A DNA stretch of 32,604 bases from Lachnospiraceae bacterium (GTDB lineage: Bacteria > Bacillota > Clostridia > Lachnospirales > Lachnospiraceae). Positions 1-7,869 of the stretch are shown here, piece by piece. Numbering within the stretch: the first letter of the stretch is position 1; each line of letters starts with the position of its first letter. Both the position numbers and the translations under genes were made by a program. A model generated the notes under the pieces. It ran no database searches and was not told the DNA's origin. It saw only the letters and a program-made list of their open reading frames with translations. Location of the stretch: positions 1-32,604 of the forward strand of contig JAFVCL010000017.1 in the NCBI GenBank assembly GCA_017479285.1. The letters are read 5' to 3'.

Positions 1-129
1 TCAGGAATTTCAGGGAATATGCATGACGGATATGACATAATCTTCAAAGATGGTCACAATGTCCATGCAAGAACAAAGACAGATGTTCGCAAAGTGATAA
101 TTGACTTCTGTGCTGAAAAGGGTGTCTGA
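1..129 (+). CDS. 3' end of an unrecognised protein gene (partial)
   Basis: An open frame runs from the first base to a TGA at 127-129 and encodes 42 residues. They include MHDGYDIIFKDGHNV and end in DFCAEKGV. The start lies outside the window. I do not recognise a family. The mixed polar/hydrophobic composition reads like the C-terminus of a folded protein, and a strong intrinsic terminator in the same direction lies 45 bases further on. That terminator is the best support that the frame is real. This is the only plus-strand gene I accept, and it converges on rplM-rpsI. An ATG at 19-21 lies in frame but has no ribosome binding site, so a short gene starting there is less likely than a longer gene entering from the left. 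Confidence 0.5.
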   Translation, partial: SGISGNMHDGYDIIFKDGHNVHARTKTDVRKVIIDFCAEKGV

Positions 130-173
130 TGACATCCTTTTCTTTTTGGAAAGCTTTGATTTTACTGAAGATT

Positions 174-222
174 TGCTGTCTTGCACAAGATTTCAAAAGT
201 CTTGCACAAGACAGCATTTTTC
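174..222 (+). terminator. Intrinsic terminator of the left-edge plus-strand gene
   Basis: The arm TGCTGTCTTG (174-183) pairs with CAAGACAGCA (207-216). The stem continues after a two-base mismatch with CAAGA (186-190) and TCTTG (200-204), closing a nine-base loop. TTTTTCTT follows directly. The T run is on the plus-strand side only, so it terminates plus-strand transcription. The two halves also form a direct repeat, since TCTTGCACAAGA occurs twice. Confidence 0.75.
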
Positions 223-299
223 TTGTCAGTTGTGTGTTAGTTGCTTGTTAGTTACGGACAGAATTTTGTGTGATTTCAGACTGCTTTTCTGAAAAGTGA

Positions 300-340
300 A
301 AATAAAGAAAACCCTTGAAAACACTGGATTTTCAAGGGTT
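300..340 (-). terminator. Intrinsic terminator of the rplM-rpsI operon
   Basis: AACCCTTGAAAA (310-321) and TTTTCAAGGGTT (329-340) form a perfect 12-bp stem with a seven-base loop. On the minus strand it is followed by a T-rich tail (complement of GAAAATAAAGAAA). It starts 27 bases beyond the rpsI stop codon. Confidence 0.8.
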
Positions 341-367
341 CCTGACTTTTTGATTTTTCGTCCTGAA

Positions 368-763
368 TTATCTTTTCGAAAACTGAGGCGCTCTTCTTGC
401 AGCCTTTAAGCCGTACTTCTTTCTCTCCTTCATACGAGGGTCTCTGGTAAGGAAACCTTCCTTCTTGAGTACAGGTCTGTAATCAGCATCTGCCTCAAGG
501 AGAGCTCTTGAAAGTCCGTGACGGATAGCGCCTGCCTGACCGGTAGTTCCGCCGCCCCTAACGGTAACGGTTACATCGAACTTTCCATCATTCTCGGTTA
601 CAACGAGGGGCTGACGAACAACCATCTTGAGGGTCTCAAGTCCGAAGTACTCGTCAATCTCTCTCTTATTGATACTTATCTTTCCTTTTCCGGCAGTTAT
701 GTAAACTCTGGCTACAGAGCTCTTTCTTCTTCCGGTTCCATAATATCTTTCTGACTTTGCCAT
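368..763 (-). CDS. rpsI: 30S ribosomal protein S9
   Basis: Component of the small ribosomal subunit. In this family the basic C-terminal tail reaches the P site and contacts the tRNA anticodon loop. The 131-residue product has the usual family length, begins [20 protein letters not shown] and ends in the characteristic Arg/Lys-rich tail RAPQFSKR. The central [19 protein letters not shown] segment is also typical. The start is preceded by AGGGAGG with eight bases of spacing. It lies 14 bases after rplM, the conserved rplM-rpsI order of bacteria, and is followed by an intrinsic terminator, so the operon has two genes. Nothing is odd about it. Confidence 0.98.
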   Translation of the reverse strand: MAKSERYYGTGRRKSSVARVYITAGKGKISINKREIDEYFGLETLKMVVRQPLVVTENDGKFDVTVTVRGGGTTGQAGAIRHGLSRALLEADADYRPVLKKEGFLTRDPRMKERKKYGLKAARRAPQFSKR

Positions 764-777
764 TGTCTAAACCTCCC

Positions 778-1206
778 TTAGAATGTAAGCTCTTCAGGCT
801 TCTGAGCAGCATGAGAATGCTCAGCTCCTGCATAAACATGAAGCTTTGTGTACATTTCTCTTCCTAAAGGTCCCTTGGGAAGCATACCCTTTACAGCAAG
901 CTCAATAACCTCTTCAGGGCTGTTTGCAAGCTTATCTCTGAGGGACTCCTCCTTCATTCCTCCAACATAGTCAGAGTGATGATAGTAAACCTTCTGGTCA
1001 AGCTTCTTACCAGTAACCTTGATCTTCTCAGCGTTGACCACGATCACATAATCTCCGGTATCAAGGAAGGGAGTGTAGGTGGGCTTGTTCTTACCTCTTA
1101 AAACCTTTGCGACCTCAGCTGCAAGGCGGCCGAGAGTCTTATCTGTAGCGTCTATGACATACCATTTTCTCTCGATGTCTTTAGCGCTCGGCATATAAGT
1201 CTTCAT
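778..1206 (-). CDS. rplM: 50S ribosomal protein L13
   Basis: Early-assembling large-subunit protein that binds 23S rRNA. The 142-residue product matches the family length. It opens [20 protein letters not shown], followed by the conserved [16 protein letters not shown] and [16 protein letters not shown] segments, and it contains [16 protein letters not shown] near the C-terminus. The start codon has GGAGG about seven bases upstream. It is first in the rplM-rpsI operon, preceded by a sigma-A promoter and an untranslated leader of about 200 nt. The leader suggests feedback control by a ribosomal protein, as proposed for L13 leaders in Bacillota. Confidence 0.98.
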   Translation of the reverse strand: MKTYMPSAKDIERKWYVIDATDKTLGRLAAEVAKVLRGKNKPTYTPFLDTGDYVIVVNAEKIKVTGKKLDQKVYYHHSDYVGGMKEESLRDKLANSPEEVIELAVKGMLPKGPLGREMYTKLHVYAGAEHSHAAQKPEELTF

Positions 1207-1405
1207 CGTGTTTCCTCCAAATTAATCAGCTGCACTTCACGGACCGCTCCGTTAATGCATTTCTATATCTTGTTACAGGAATACCTGTCATCCCACCATT
1301 TTTACGATAAAAACGGATGTCCGGGCCGTAGATATCATGATGAGAGGTGCTCTGCTTCAAGGGGCTCGGGCTGGGAAACCCTACCTCACCCTAAATCGTC
1401 GCACA
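1207..1405 (-). promoter_or_regulatory. rplM 5' leader, probable L13-type autoregulatory RNA
   Basis: The promoter at 1413-1441 gives a transcript with about 200 untranslated bases before rplM. On the transcript strand I see a stem CCGTTTTTA/TAAAAATGG with a three-base loop (1296-1316) and a second stem ACAGG/CCTGT (1275-1288). A structured RNA at this position is known in Bacillota as the L13 leader. I assign it by position and the presence of stems, not by a covariance match. Confidence 0.5.
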
Positions 1406-1412
1406 TTCACAG

Positions 1413-1441
1413 ATTTTACAATAATGCAAGCTGCTTGTCAA
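1413..1441 (-). promoter_or_regulatory. Sigma-A promoter of rplM-rpsI
   Basis: On the minus strand a perfect -35 TTGACA (1436-1441) is separated by 17 bases from -10 TAAAAT (1413-1418). The start of transcription would fall near 1406. It is the best consensus promoter in the window, as expected for a ribosomal operon. Confidence 0.8.
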
Positions 1442-1502
1442 TAATTAAGACAAATTTTTTCGACATAAACAGCCATTATCCTTAACTTTACAAAACCTTT
1501 TG

Positions 1503-2453
1503 TTACAGCTCCAGCTCCCCGAAAGGATCTCCCGAGCCTTTGCTTTCCCCCTTGAACCTTATTAAATAACCCTTCATCTGCGTATACCGATCGCCCATAC
1601 TGTCTATAAGCCGCGAAATATTCTCTTCACTTATACACCCTATATTTATAAGAAGATCAAAATACTCCCGCTCGCTCCCGTGTTCCTCGAGAACCAGCGG
1701 CCAGACCACTGCCTGCATATTTTGCTTAAGATACTCCCCAAAGACCTCTCTGTCATTTTCCGAAAGACCGCCGTCATGCAAAAATCTTATGAGTAAGGCT
1801 CTGACCTTCTCCCTTTTTCTTAGCAGAATATATGTGTCAAGATTACTCTCATCCCCCACATAATCCTCCTCACCGCAAAGAAGCATCTTTGAAAACCCCT
1901 CGGAATCATCTCTCCCAAGCATCGTCCTGAGCAGTCCGTCAAGAGAACCGGTCCACTCCGGGCTTCCCGCTCTTTCCGTGTCCAGAAGATAACCGGCGTC
2001 AAGCTTTGAAACCGCAAGGGCGAGAAGATACGCTAAATCATCTTCCATACTATCTCTCAATGACTTCCCCACTTCTTCTTTATCAAGAAAAGTCTCTCTT
2101 TCCTTGTTTCCACCGGACTTTCTTACCTTGACCCTCAAAAGCTTATCGCAATCCTTAAAAAGACCGTTCCCAAATGTAATCTTCCTCTGCGGAAGCTCTA
2201 TCTCTTCCAGTGCGCTGCAGGATGCGAAAGCCCAGTCTCCGATGCTTTCTACCGTATCCGGCAGACTTATCCTTAAAAGAGTCTTTATCCCGAGAAAAGC
2301 CTTCTTTCCTATTTCGGTAAGCGGCCTTCCTTCTATGCTCTCCGGAACAGAGGCGCTGATATCCTTTCCACGGTAATATTCTATTTTAACCCCATCACCT
2401 GCCGGGCTTATCCCAAATACCCCGCTTCCGGCTTCTATCTCTCTTATTATCAT
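1503..2453 (-). CDS. Leucine-rich-repeat (BspA/LRR_5 type) protein, MoxR-associated
   Basis: 316 residues with no signal peptide or membrane segment, so probably cytoplasmic. Residues about 38-90 carry LRR_5-style repeats: IGKKAFLGIKTLLRISLP, then VESIGDWAFASCSALEEIELP. This repeat type is common in treponemes and clostridia and usually mediates protein binding. The remaining two thirds is helical and charged and matches no family I know. The start overlaps the stop of the upstream MoxR ATPase gene in the sequence ATGA, implying translational coupling. It is last in the VWA-hydrolase-MoxR-LRR unit. No convincing terminator follows. It may be an adaptor or substrate-recognition partner of the ATPase, which is inference from position only. 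Confidence 0.8.
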   Translation of the reverse strand: MIIREIEAGSGVFGISPAGDGVKIEYYRGKDISASVPESIEGRPLTEIGKKAFLGIKTLLRISLPDTVESIGDWAFASCSALEEIELPQRKITFGNGLFKDCDKLLRVKVRKSGGNKERETFLDKEEVGKSLRDSMEDDLAYLLALAVSKLDAGYLLDTERAGSPEWTGSLDGLLRTMLGRDDSEGFSKMLLCGEEDYVGDESNLDTYILLRKREKVRALLIRFLHDGGLSENDREVFGEYLKQNMQAVVWPLVLEEHGSEREYFDLLINIGCISEENISRLIDSMGDRYTQMKGYLIRFKGESKGSGDPFGELEL

Positions 2454-4024
2454 ATTTCAAGCTTACCAATTTCCGCAAGCAGCTCCGAATTTCGCTCGGT
2501 CATAAGCATCTCGGAACTGTATTTATTGTAATCCTCGCTTCCGAACTGCGTAAGAAACCCGGTTCCAACCTCGCTTACAGTCAGCTCCGTTAGAAGGATC
2601 AGCATCTCATTCCCCCTCTCATAAGCCCTGTCGGTAAACTCAAAGGCGTTGTGAAGTCCGCTTTGAACCCTCTCAACATCAGCCTTTAAGCCTTCCTTTT
2701 CCTCATTAAAGCAATCCCTTACTACCTCAAAGGCCTCCTCATCCGTAAAAGAACTTCCAAGCGCCTCTGATTTTGCTCCGGAAATACCTTCCTTACACTT
2801 TTCATAAAACCTCATGGTAAGCCTTGCGCTCTTTTTCTCCTCATCCGAAAGAGCTCCCGCCGCCTTAAGGGAATCCGTCTTTTTGCGCCTTGCCTCTATG
2901 AGCGAATTAAGTATTGACTCGGGAGAACGGCTGCTGCCCGCCCCTGCTCCGATTCCGGCGGGGCCTGAGGCTTTGCCCGGATCCTGCGAAGCCGGCTTCA
3001 TAGCCTTAAGCGAGGGAAGGACATTCTTTAACATATCTGCCTTACAGTTGACCTCTCCCATCCCGGAAAGGATTTCTGAAACAAGAAGCCCCATAAGCGA
3101 AAGCTTCTCATCAAATGCCGCCCCCTTAGCCTTCTCCACCATAGAATCTCCGTATTCCCCTGCCAGAATTACCGCCGCATTATAATCGTTCTTGTACTTG
3201 TTATAGAGATCGTAATAAGCCGTAAACTCTCTTACCACACGGTCATTTCTAAGGTACTGCGATACCAGCTCCTCCGAAACATGTATCCCCTCTTCCTCGT
3301 AAAGCTGCAATATCTGTGAAAGATCCTCCCAGCCTCTTGCGGTAACATAGCTTTTCCCCCCGGCGGCAGTCTCCATTACATAAAAATCATTCTTGTTAAG
3401 CTCAAGATAGCTTGTTATCGCACCGTGAATACCGCGGGTCCTCGCATACTTTTTCCATGCATCATAATCGGCATCGACGTTTAATATCTTAAGTCTGTCC
3501 AGGGTAACCACATCAAATTCCCGAACGGATTTATTGTACTCCGGCGGATTTCCCGCAGTGACTATAACCCACCCCTCAGGCACCTGATGCCGTCCGAATA
3601 CCTTGTACTGAAGGAATTGCAGCATGGAAGGCGCAAGAGTTTCCGACACACAGTTTATCTCGTCGAGAAAGAGAATGCCCTCCCTTATCCCGCTCTTTTC
3701 CATCGTCTCGTAAACCGAAGCGATTATCTCGCTCATGGTGTACTCGGAAACGGAAAAATCCTCTCCGGCATAGTTTTTATGCTCAATAAACGGAAGACCG
3801 AGAGCGGACTGCCTCGTATGATGAGTCATCGAATAGGATACCAGGGCAATACCCAGCTCCTGCGCGATCTGCTCCATTATCGCAGTCTTTCCGATTCCCG
3901 GCGCCCCGAGCAAAAAAACAGGTCTCTGGCGGACCACCGGGATCCTGAACTCCCCGAAGGCATCCTTTTTAAGATAAAGCTTTACCGTATCCTCAATATA
4001 CTTTTTTGCATCCCTGATATTCAT
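2450..4024 (-). CDS. MoxR-family AAA+ ATPase
   Basis: A cytoplasmic AAA+ ATPase of 524 residues. Walker A is GAPGIGKT (residues 40-47), Walker B is ILFLDE (117-122) and sensor 1 is the Asn of TAGNP (about 159). DVVTLDRLK (about 171-179) has the shape of the arginine-finger/R-D-R region seen in MoxR proteins. Family members act as chaperones that remodel partners carrying VWA domains, and a VWA gene lies two genes upstream. Residues about 230-524 form a long helical extension that I do not recognise. It contains a Gly/Ala/Ser-rich linker near 350-370 that probably separates two domains. The ribosome binding site is AGAGGAAG. The stop overlaps the LRR gene. Confidence 0.88.
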   Translation of the reverse strand: MNIRDAKKYIEDTVKLYLKKDAFGEFRIPVVRQRPVFLLGAPGIGKTAIMEQIAQELGIALVSYSMTHHTRQSALGLPFIEHKNYAGEDFSVSEYTMSEIIASVYETMEKSGIREGILFLDEINCVSETLAPSMLQFLQYKVFGRHQVPEGWVIVTAGNPPEYNKSVREFDVVTLDRLKILNVDADYDAWKKYARTRGIHGAITSYLELNKNDFYVMETAAGGKSYVTARGWEDLSQILQLYEEEGIHVSEELVSQYLRNDRVVREFTAYYDLYNKYKNDYNAAVILAGEYGDSMVEKAKGAAFDEKLSLMGLLVSEILSGMGEVNCKADMLKNVLPSLKAMKPASQDPGKASGPAGIGAGAGSSRSPESILNSLIEARRKKTDSLKAAGALSDEEKKSARLTMRFYEKCKEGISGAKSEALGSSFTDEEAFEVVRDCFNEEKEGLKADVERVQSGLHNAFEFTDRAYERGNEMLILLTELTVSEVGTGFLTQFGSEDYNKYSSEMLMTERNSELLAEIGKLEI

Positions 4025-4035
4025 ATTTCTTCCTC

Positions 4036-4830
4036 TTAATAAGCCCAGTCCGCTATATGATCCGCAGCTTCTTTAATCTGTTCGGCGTTTGACATTTCGG
4101 GCTGTCCGTCACCTTTTTGTATTCCGTAGCTTCCAAAATACGAATGAATCCCCCCGGAAATTATTATCTCCTCGCTCTTGGCCGGCCAGTTTGCTCTGTT
4201 TTTTTCATAGCTTTCCATATTCAAAACCTTGTCGTTTGATCCGTAGATTGACAAAAGCCTTAGATCGCTGTCCGAAAAATCCTGCGTCGTATACGAAGCG
4301 CAGAGTATAAGCCCCTCGTATTCTCTTTCCGGCGAATCACTTAAATATGCGGCTGCCGCAACTCCGCCGAGGGAATGTCCCGCCAGATACCAGTTAAGCC
4401 CCTGAACCCTTTCCGCGTTGTCTCCTATATATTTATCAAGTATATCAATTGCATCTATCCTTAAAAAAGCCAGATTATCCGGCATTCTCGGAAGTATACA
4501 AACATACCCTCTCCCCGCCAGTTCATACATAAAAGGACTGTAGGCGGTGTACTCAACCTTCCCTCCGGGGTAAAAGACAATAACAGCCTTGTACTCCTTG
4601 CAGACAGGCAAAAACACCATTCCGTCGTCGTTGGAGTATGTATGCACCTTCCCGTCAAATACATTTTTAACGGAATTGATTATCATGTTGTCCGCGTGAT
4701 AATAGTCCATAACATAGACCTTGAAAAATACCGCGAAGATCAGTATCAAAGCAAACGCTGTCCCCGCAGCGATAAGAGCTCTTTTCCCCCTTCTTTTTCT
4801 CTTACTTTTAACGTCTGTTTCCGTATTCAA
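4036..4830 (-). CDS. Membrane-anchored alpha/beta hydrolase
   Basis: 264 residues if translation starts at the TTG at 4828-4830. I prefer that start because GGAG (4840-4843) lies eight bases before it, whereas the longer frame to another TTG at 4854 would put this Shine-Dalgarno inside the gene. A Lys/Arg-rich stretch (residues 8-17) precedes one membrane helix (18-36), so the catalytic domain should be extracytoplasmic. The fold is alpha/beta hydrolase: nucleophile Ser153 in GHSLGG, probable acid Asp200 in IYGSNDKVL and His229 in GGIHSYF. The substrate is unknown. It sits between the VWA and MoxR genes, 11 bases from the latter, and appears co-transcribed with them. Confidence 0.82.
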   Translation of the reverse strand: MNTETDVKSKRKRRGKRALIAAGTAFALILIFAVFFKVYVMDYYHADNMIINSVKNVFDGKVHTYSNDDGMVFLPVCKEYKAVIVFYPGGKVEYTAYSPFMYELAGRGYVCILPRMPDNLAFLRIDAIDILDKYIGDNAERVQGLNWYLAGHSLGGVAAAAYLSDSPEREYEGLILCASYTTQDFSDSDLRLLSIYGSNDKVLNMESYEKNRANWPAKSEEIIISGGIHSYFGSYGIQKGDGQPEMSNAEQIKEAADHIADWAY

Positions 4831-4880
4831 AACACAAATCTCCAAATAAATCAAATGCCCGCATAATCTGCAAATCTTTT

Positions 4881-6170
4881 CTACAAGATTTCCTCAGGAG
4901 AAAGAACCACCTTCGCCGCCCATGCGGGAACCGCCGGACTCCTGTCATCCTCATCAAGAAAAACAAAAGCGACATTATAATCCGGCATCTTCTCCGGATA
5001 AACTCCATAACCATCGGTGAAATAAATAAGCCCCTTTATCTTCTTAAGTTCGCCCTTCTCCTTCAGTTCCTCCACATATTCAAAAACAGGCCTGAAATCC
5101 GTTGAGCCAAATCCCGTCAGCTTTCCGTTTCTCAAAAACTCCTCAAAGTCATCCTCACAGGTTATTTTGGTGTCGCTTTGGATCTGGTTGTCACACTGGA
5201 CTATATGGACATTCATCTTCTTAAAAAATGTCTCCTCGCTTCGCAGTATCCCCACCGTCTTTTTAAGGAAATCCTGAACCACCTTCCCCTTGCAGGAGGC
5301 GGATGTATCCAGCGCTATGACAAACTCGTTTATACGGTTTACATCCTTATATTCCAGAGGCTCCACCAGCGGCATATTTCCGTATGTTTCAAGACCATAG
5401 GTATAATACACATAATCAAACTCTTCATCATTTATCCGCATCGCCTCCCCCTGCATCATAAACTGACGCAAAAACCTCGAGTAATCATATCTTTCCCTCG
5501 TTGCCTCCGCAAGCTCAAGGTCAAGGCTCTCTCCCCCTGCCTTATTCTTCGAAAAGCTCTTCAGGTCAGCCTTTATCCGCTCTGTTATCTTCTTCCACTG
5601 TTCAAGGGAAATCTCCAGCTTTTCCGGCTCTATCCACCTCTCATGCGAATCGATACAGAACAGCTCCTTTAACTGCAATTCCTCCGAATATGAGGGTGGC
5701 TCCACCAGAAAAAGCCTGTACAGCTTCTGAGCGGAAAGCTGCGGACATCTCTTTCTTAATGTCTTTAGCTTAAGCCGTCTCGCCGCATCCTCGTCCCCCG
5801 TGTCCCTGTAGGTATCCAGCTCCATCATAACCGTCCAGACCGCAATATCGGACGCAAGATCCCAGCGTTTCATATTCTTCCCGTCATACTCAAAATTATG
5901 ATGAAAGACCATATGAAAAATAAGATGCAGATACAGCCTTACGACAAAGCTTTGATCCCTCTTAAAATCCTTCACGATCCTTTCCGGATCAAAGTATATC
6001 ACCTTACCGTCACAGGAATATTTCCCACTGCCAAATACCGGTGCCCATTCAAGCGACGCCATCGCAATCTCAAGAAAGCGCAGCGAAAGAAGGATCTCCG
6101 CGTGTGCGGCATCTATTATCCTGTATGCAATTTCAAGGATTTTCTCCTTCTGCTGCTCCGCGCTTTCCAT
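4881..6170 (-). CDS. VWA-like protein with N-terminal metallopeptidase-like domain (DUF2201 type)
   Basis: 429 residues, cytoplasmic. The C-terminal domain (about 280-429) is von Willebrand A-like with a complete MIDAS: DTSAS (288-292), the Thr of GSTD (357) and Asp386 in YFTDG. The N-terminal half resembles the putative metallopeptidase domain paired with this VWA type (WDLASDIAVW near 103-112). Its HLIFHMVFHH segment (82-91) keeps the histidines but lacks the Glu of HExxH, so peptidase activity is doubtful. VWA proteins of this kind are typical clients or partners of MoxR ATPases, and one is encoded two genes downstream. It is first in the unit. A perfect -10 box lies 39 bases upstream. Confidence 0.85.
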   Translation of the reverse strand: MESAEQQKEKILEIAYRIIDAAHAEILLSLRFLEIAMASLEWAPVFGSGKYSCDGKVIYFDPERIVKDFKRDQSFVVRLYLHLIFHMVFHHNFEYDGKNMKRWDLASDIAVWTVMMELDTYRDTGDEDAARRLKLKTLRKRCPQLSAQKLYRLFLVEPPSYSEELQLKELFCIDSHERWIEPEKLEISLEQWKKITERIKADLKSFSKNKAGGESLDLELAEATRERYDYSRFLRQFMMQGEAMRINDEEFDYVYYTYGLETYGNMPLVEPLEYKDVNRINEFVIALDTSASCKGKVVQDFLKKTVGILRSEETFFKKMNVHIVQCDNQIQSDTKITCEDDFEEFLRNGKLTGFGSTDFRPVFEYVEELKEKGELKKIKGLIYFTDGYGVYPEKMPDYNVAFVFLDEDDRSPAVPAWAAKVVLSPEEIL

Positions 6171-6208
6171 ATACCTATCCGATTGCCCCTGCCTGTAAAT
6201 GAAATATG

Positions 6209-6214
6209 ATTATA
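6209..6214 (-). promoter_or_regulatory. Candidate -10 box of the VWA-MoxR unit
   Basis: TATAAT on the minus strand lies 39 bases before the VWA start codon, in the only intergenic stretch (about 100 bases) available for a promoter. No recognisable -35 element is present at 16-18 bases, so the promoter would be weak or activator-dependent. Confidence 0.35.
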
Positions 6215-6273
6215 CCCGGTCACATTCCAGCCTCTGCGCACTCATGGCCTTCTCCGGCTGTTAATACTACACT

Positions 6274-7830
6274 CTATACCGCCCTCGTTGTCCACTTCGA
6301 GCAGTCCCAGACATCCGTCGCAAGCCCCTCGTAAAACTCCGGCTCGTGGCAGACCATAAGTATGCTCCCCTTGTATGCCAAAAGCGCCCTCTTTAGCTCC
6401 TCCTTGGCATCAACATCAAGGTGATTCGTGGGCTCGTCCAAAAGAAGGATATTTGTCGGCTTGTTTATAAGCTTGCAAAGTCTGACCTTCGCCTGCTCTC
6501 CTCCCGAAAGCACCCTTACCTGACTCTCGATATGCTTCGTGGTAAGTCCGCATTTTGCAAGGGCGCTTCTAACCTCGTACTGCGTATATCCGGGAAAAGT
6601 CTGCCATATCTCCTCGATACAGGTTGTCGTAATCCCCTGCTCCATCTCCTGCTCAAAGTACCCGATCTCGAGATAATCTCCAAGCTCCGCCTTTCCGGAG
6701 AGTGCCGGGATAAGCCCCAATATACTCTTTAAAAGAGTCGTTTTTCCGATACCGTTTGCTCCGGTGAGAACGATCTTGCTTCCCCTCTCCATCTCGAGGT
6801 TGAGCGGACTCGATAAAGGCTCATCATATCCGATAACAAGGTCCCTGGTCGTAAAAATATACTTGCCGGGGGTCCTTGCCTCCTTAAAGTTAAACTCCGG
6901 CTTAGGCTTCTCCGCTGCCAGCTCGATAACATCCATCTTGTCAATCTTCTTCTGGCGGGACATCGCCATATTCCTCGTCGCCACCCTTGCCTTGTTTCTT
7001 GCGACAAAATCCTTTAAATCCTTTATCTCCTGCTGCTGCTTGTTGTAAGCCGCCTCAAGCTGCGACTTTTTCATCTCGTAAACTTCTTTAAACTTATCGT
7101 AATCCCCCACATACCGCTCAAGCTTGCGGTTGTCCATATGATAGATAAGATTGATCACGCTGTTGAGAAAAGGAATATCGTGGGATATTAAAATAAACGC
7201 ATTCTCATACTCGTTAAGATACCTTTTAAGCCACTCGATATGCTCCTCATCAAGATAGTTTGTAGGCTCGTCAAGCAAAAGGATATCCGGCTTTTCAAGA
7301 AGTAGCTTTGCCATAAGTACCTTGGTTCTCTGCCCTCCCGAGAGCTCCGTTACATCCCTGTCAAGCCCAAGTTCGAGTATTCCGAGGGCTCTTGCGACCT
7401 CCTCAACCTTCGCATCTATCATATAAAAATCATGCATGGTCAAAAGGTCGGAAATCGTCCCGGCCTCCTCCATGAGTCCGTCCATTTTTTCCGGATCAGC
7501 CTCCCCGAGACTCTCATATATCCCGTTCATCTCCCTTTCCATATCGAAAAGGAAATCAAAGGCGCTCTTTAAAACACTCTCTATCGTCATCCCCTTCTCA
7601 AGGACAGTATGCTGGTCAAGGTAACCGACACGGACATTCTTTGCCCATTCGATCTTCCCCTCATCCGGCATAAGCTTTCCGGTAATTATATTCATAAATG
7701 TGGACTTACCTTCGCCGTTTGCCCCGATAAGACCGATATGCTCCCCCTTCAAAAGCCTGAAGGATACATCCTCAAAAATCGCCCTGTCCCCGAATCCGTG
7801 AGTCAGGTGCTCAACATTTAGTATACTCAT
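6274..7830 (-). CDS. ABC-F family ATPase (ribosome-associated)
   Basis: 518 residues with two ATP-binding cassettes and no membrane domain, which defines ABC-F proteins. The first Walker A is GANGEGKST (36-44) with signature LSGGQ (163-167). The second Walker A is GANGIGKTT (357-365) with signature LSGGE (441-445). The linker (about 240-320) is rich in Lys, Gln and Arg, as in the P-site tRNA-interaction motif region. Family members act on translating ribosomes, either to rescue stalled complexes or to protect from antibiotics. I cannot say which subgroup this is, and the context (a methyltransferase, not a drug gene) favours a housekeeping role. It follows the methyltransferase by 39 bases. 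Its own ribosome binding site is weak. Confidence 0.93.
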   Translation of the reverse strand: MSILNVEHLTHGFGDRAIFEDVSFRLLKGEHIGLIGANGEGKSTFMNIITGKLMPDEGKIEWAKNVRVGYLDQHTVLEKGMTIESVLKSAFDFLFDMEREMNGIYESLGEADPEKMDGLMEEAGTISDLLTMHDFYMIDAKVEEVARALGILELGLDRDVTELSGGQRTKVLMAKLLLEKPDILLLDEPTNYLDEEHIEWLKRYLNEYENAFILISHDIPFLNSVINLIYHMDNRKLERYVGDYDKFKEVYEMKKSQLEAAYNKQQQEIKDLKDFVARNKARVATRNMAMSRQKKIDKMDVIELAAEKPKPEFNFKEARTPGKYIFTTRDLVIGYDEPLSSPLNLEMERGSKIVLTGANGIGKTTLLKSILGLIPALSGKAELGDYLEIGYFEQEMEQGITTTCIEEIWQTFPGYTQYEVRSALAKCGLTTKHIESQVRVLSGGEQAKVRLCKLINKPTNILLLDEPTNHLDVDAKEELKRALLAYKGSILMVCHEPEFYEGLATDVWDCSKWTTRAV

Positions 7831-7869
7831 AAAAAAATCCGTTCCGTTTTATTCTTTCTCCGCACCGGT

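Noticed and set aside
101-292. Plus-strand 63-codon frame near the left edge
   Set aside because: It runs through the intrinsic terminator at 174-222, and its translation is Cys/Phe-rich with no proper ribosome binding site.
1255-1485. Plus-strand 76-codon frame in the rplM upstream region
   Set aside because: It lies across the rplM promoter and structured leader, and its sequence has no protein-like features.
1490-1503. Palindrome-like ACAAAACCTTTTGT at the LRR gene stop, possible terminator
   Set aside because: The loop would be only two bases and the stem is all weak pairs. It is unlikely to terminate transcription.
6274-7830. ABC-F protein as an antibiotic resistance determinant
   Set aside because: No drug-related neighbours, mobile DNA or leader attenuator are present. 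A housekeeping translation factor is at least as likely.
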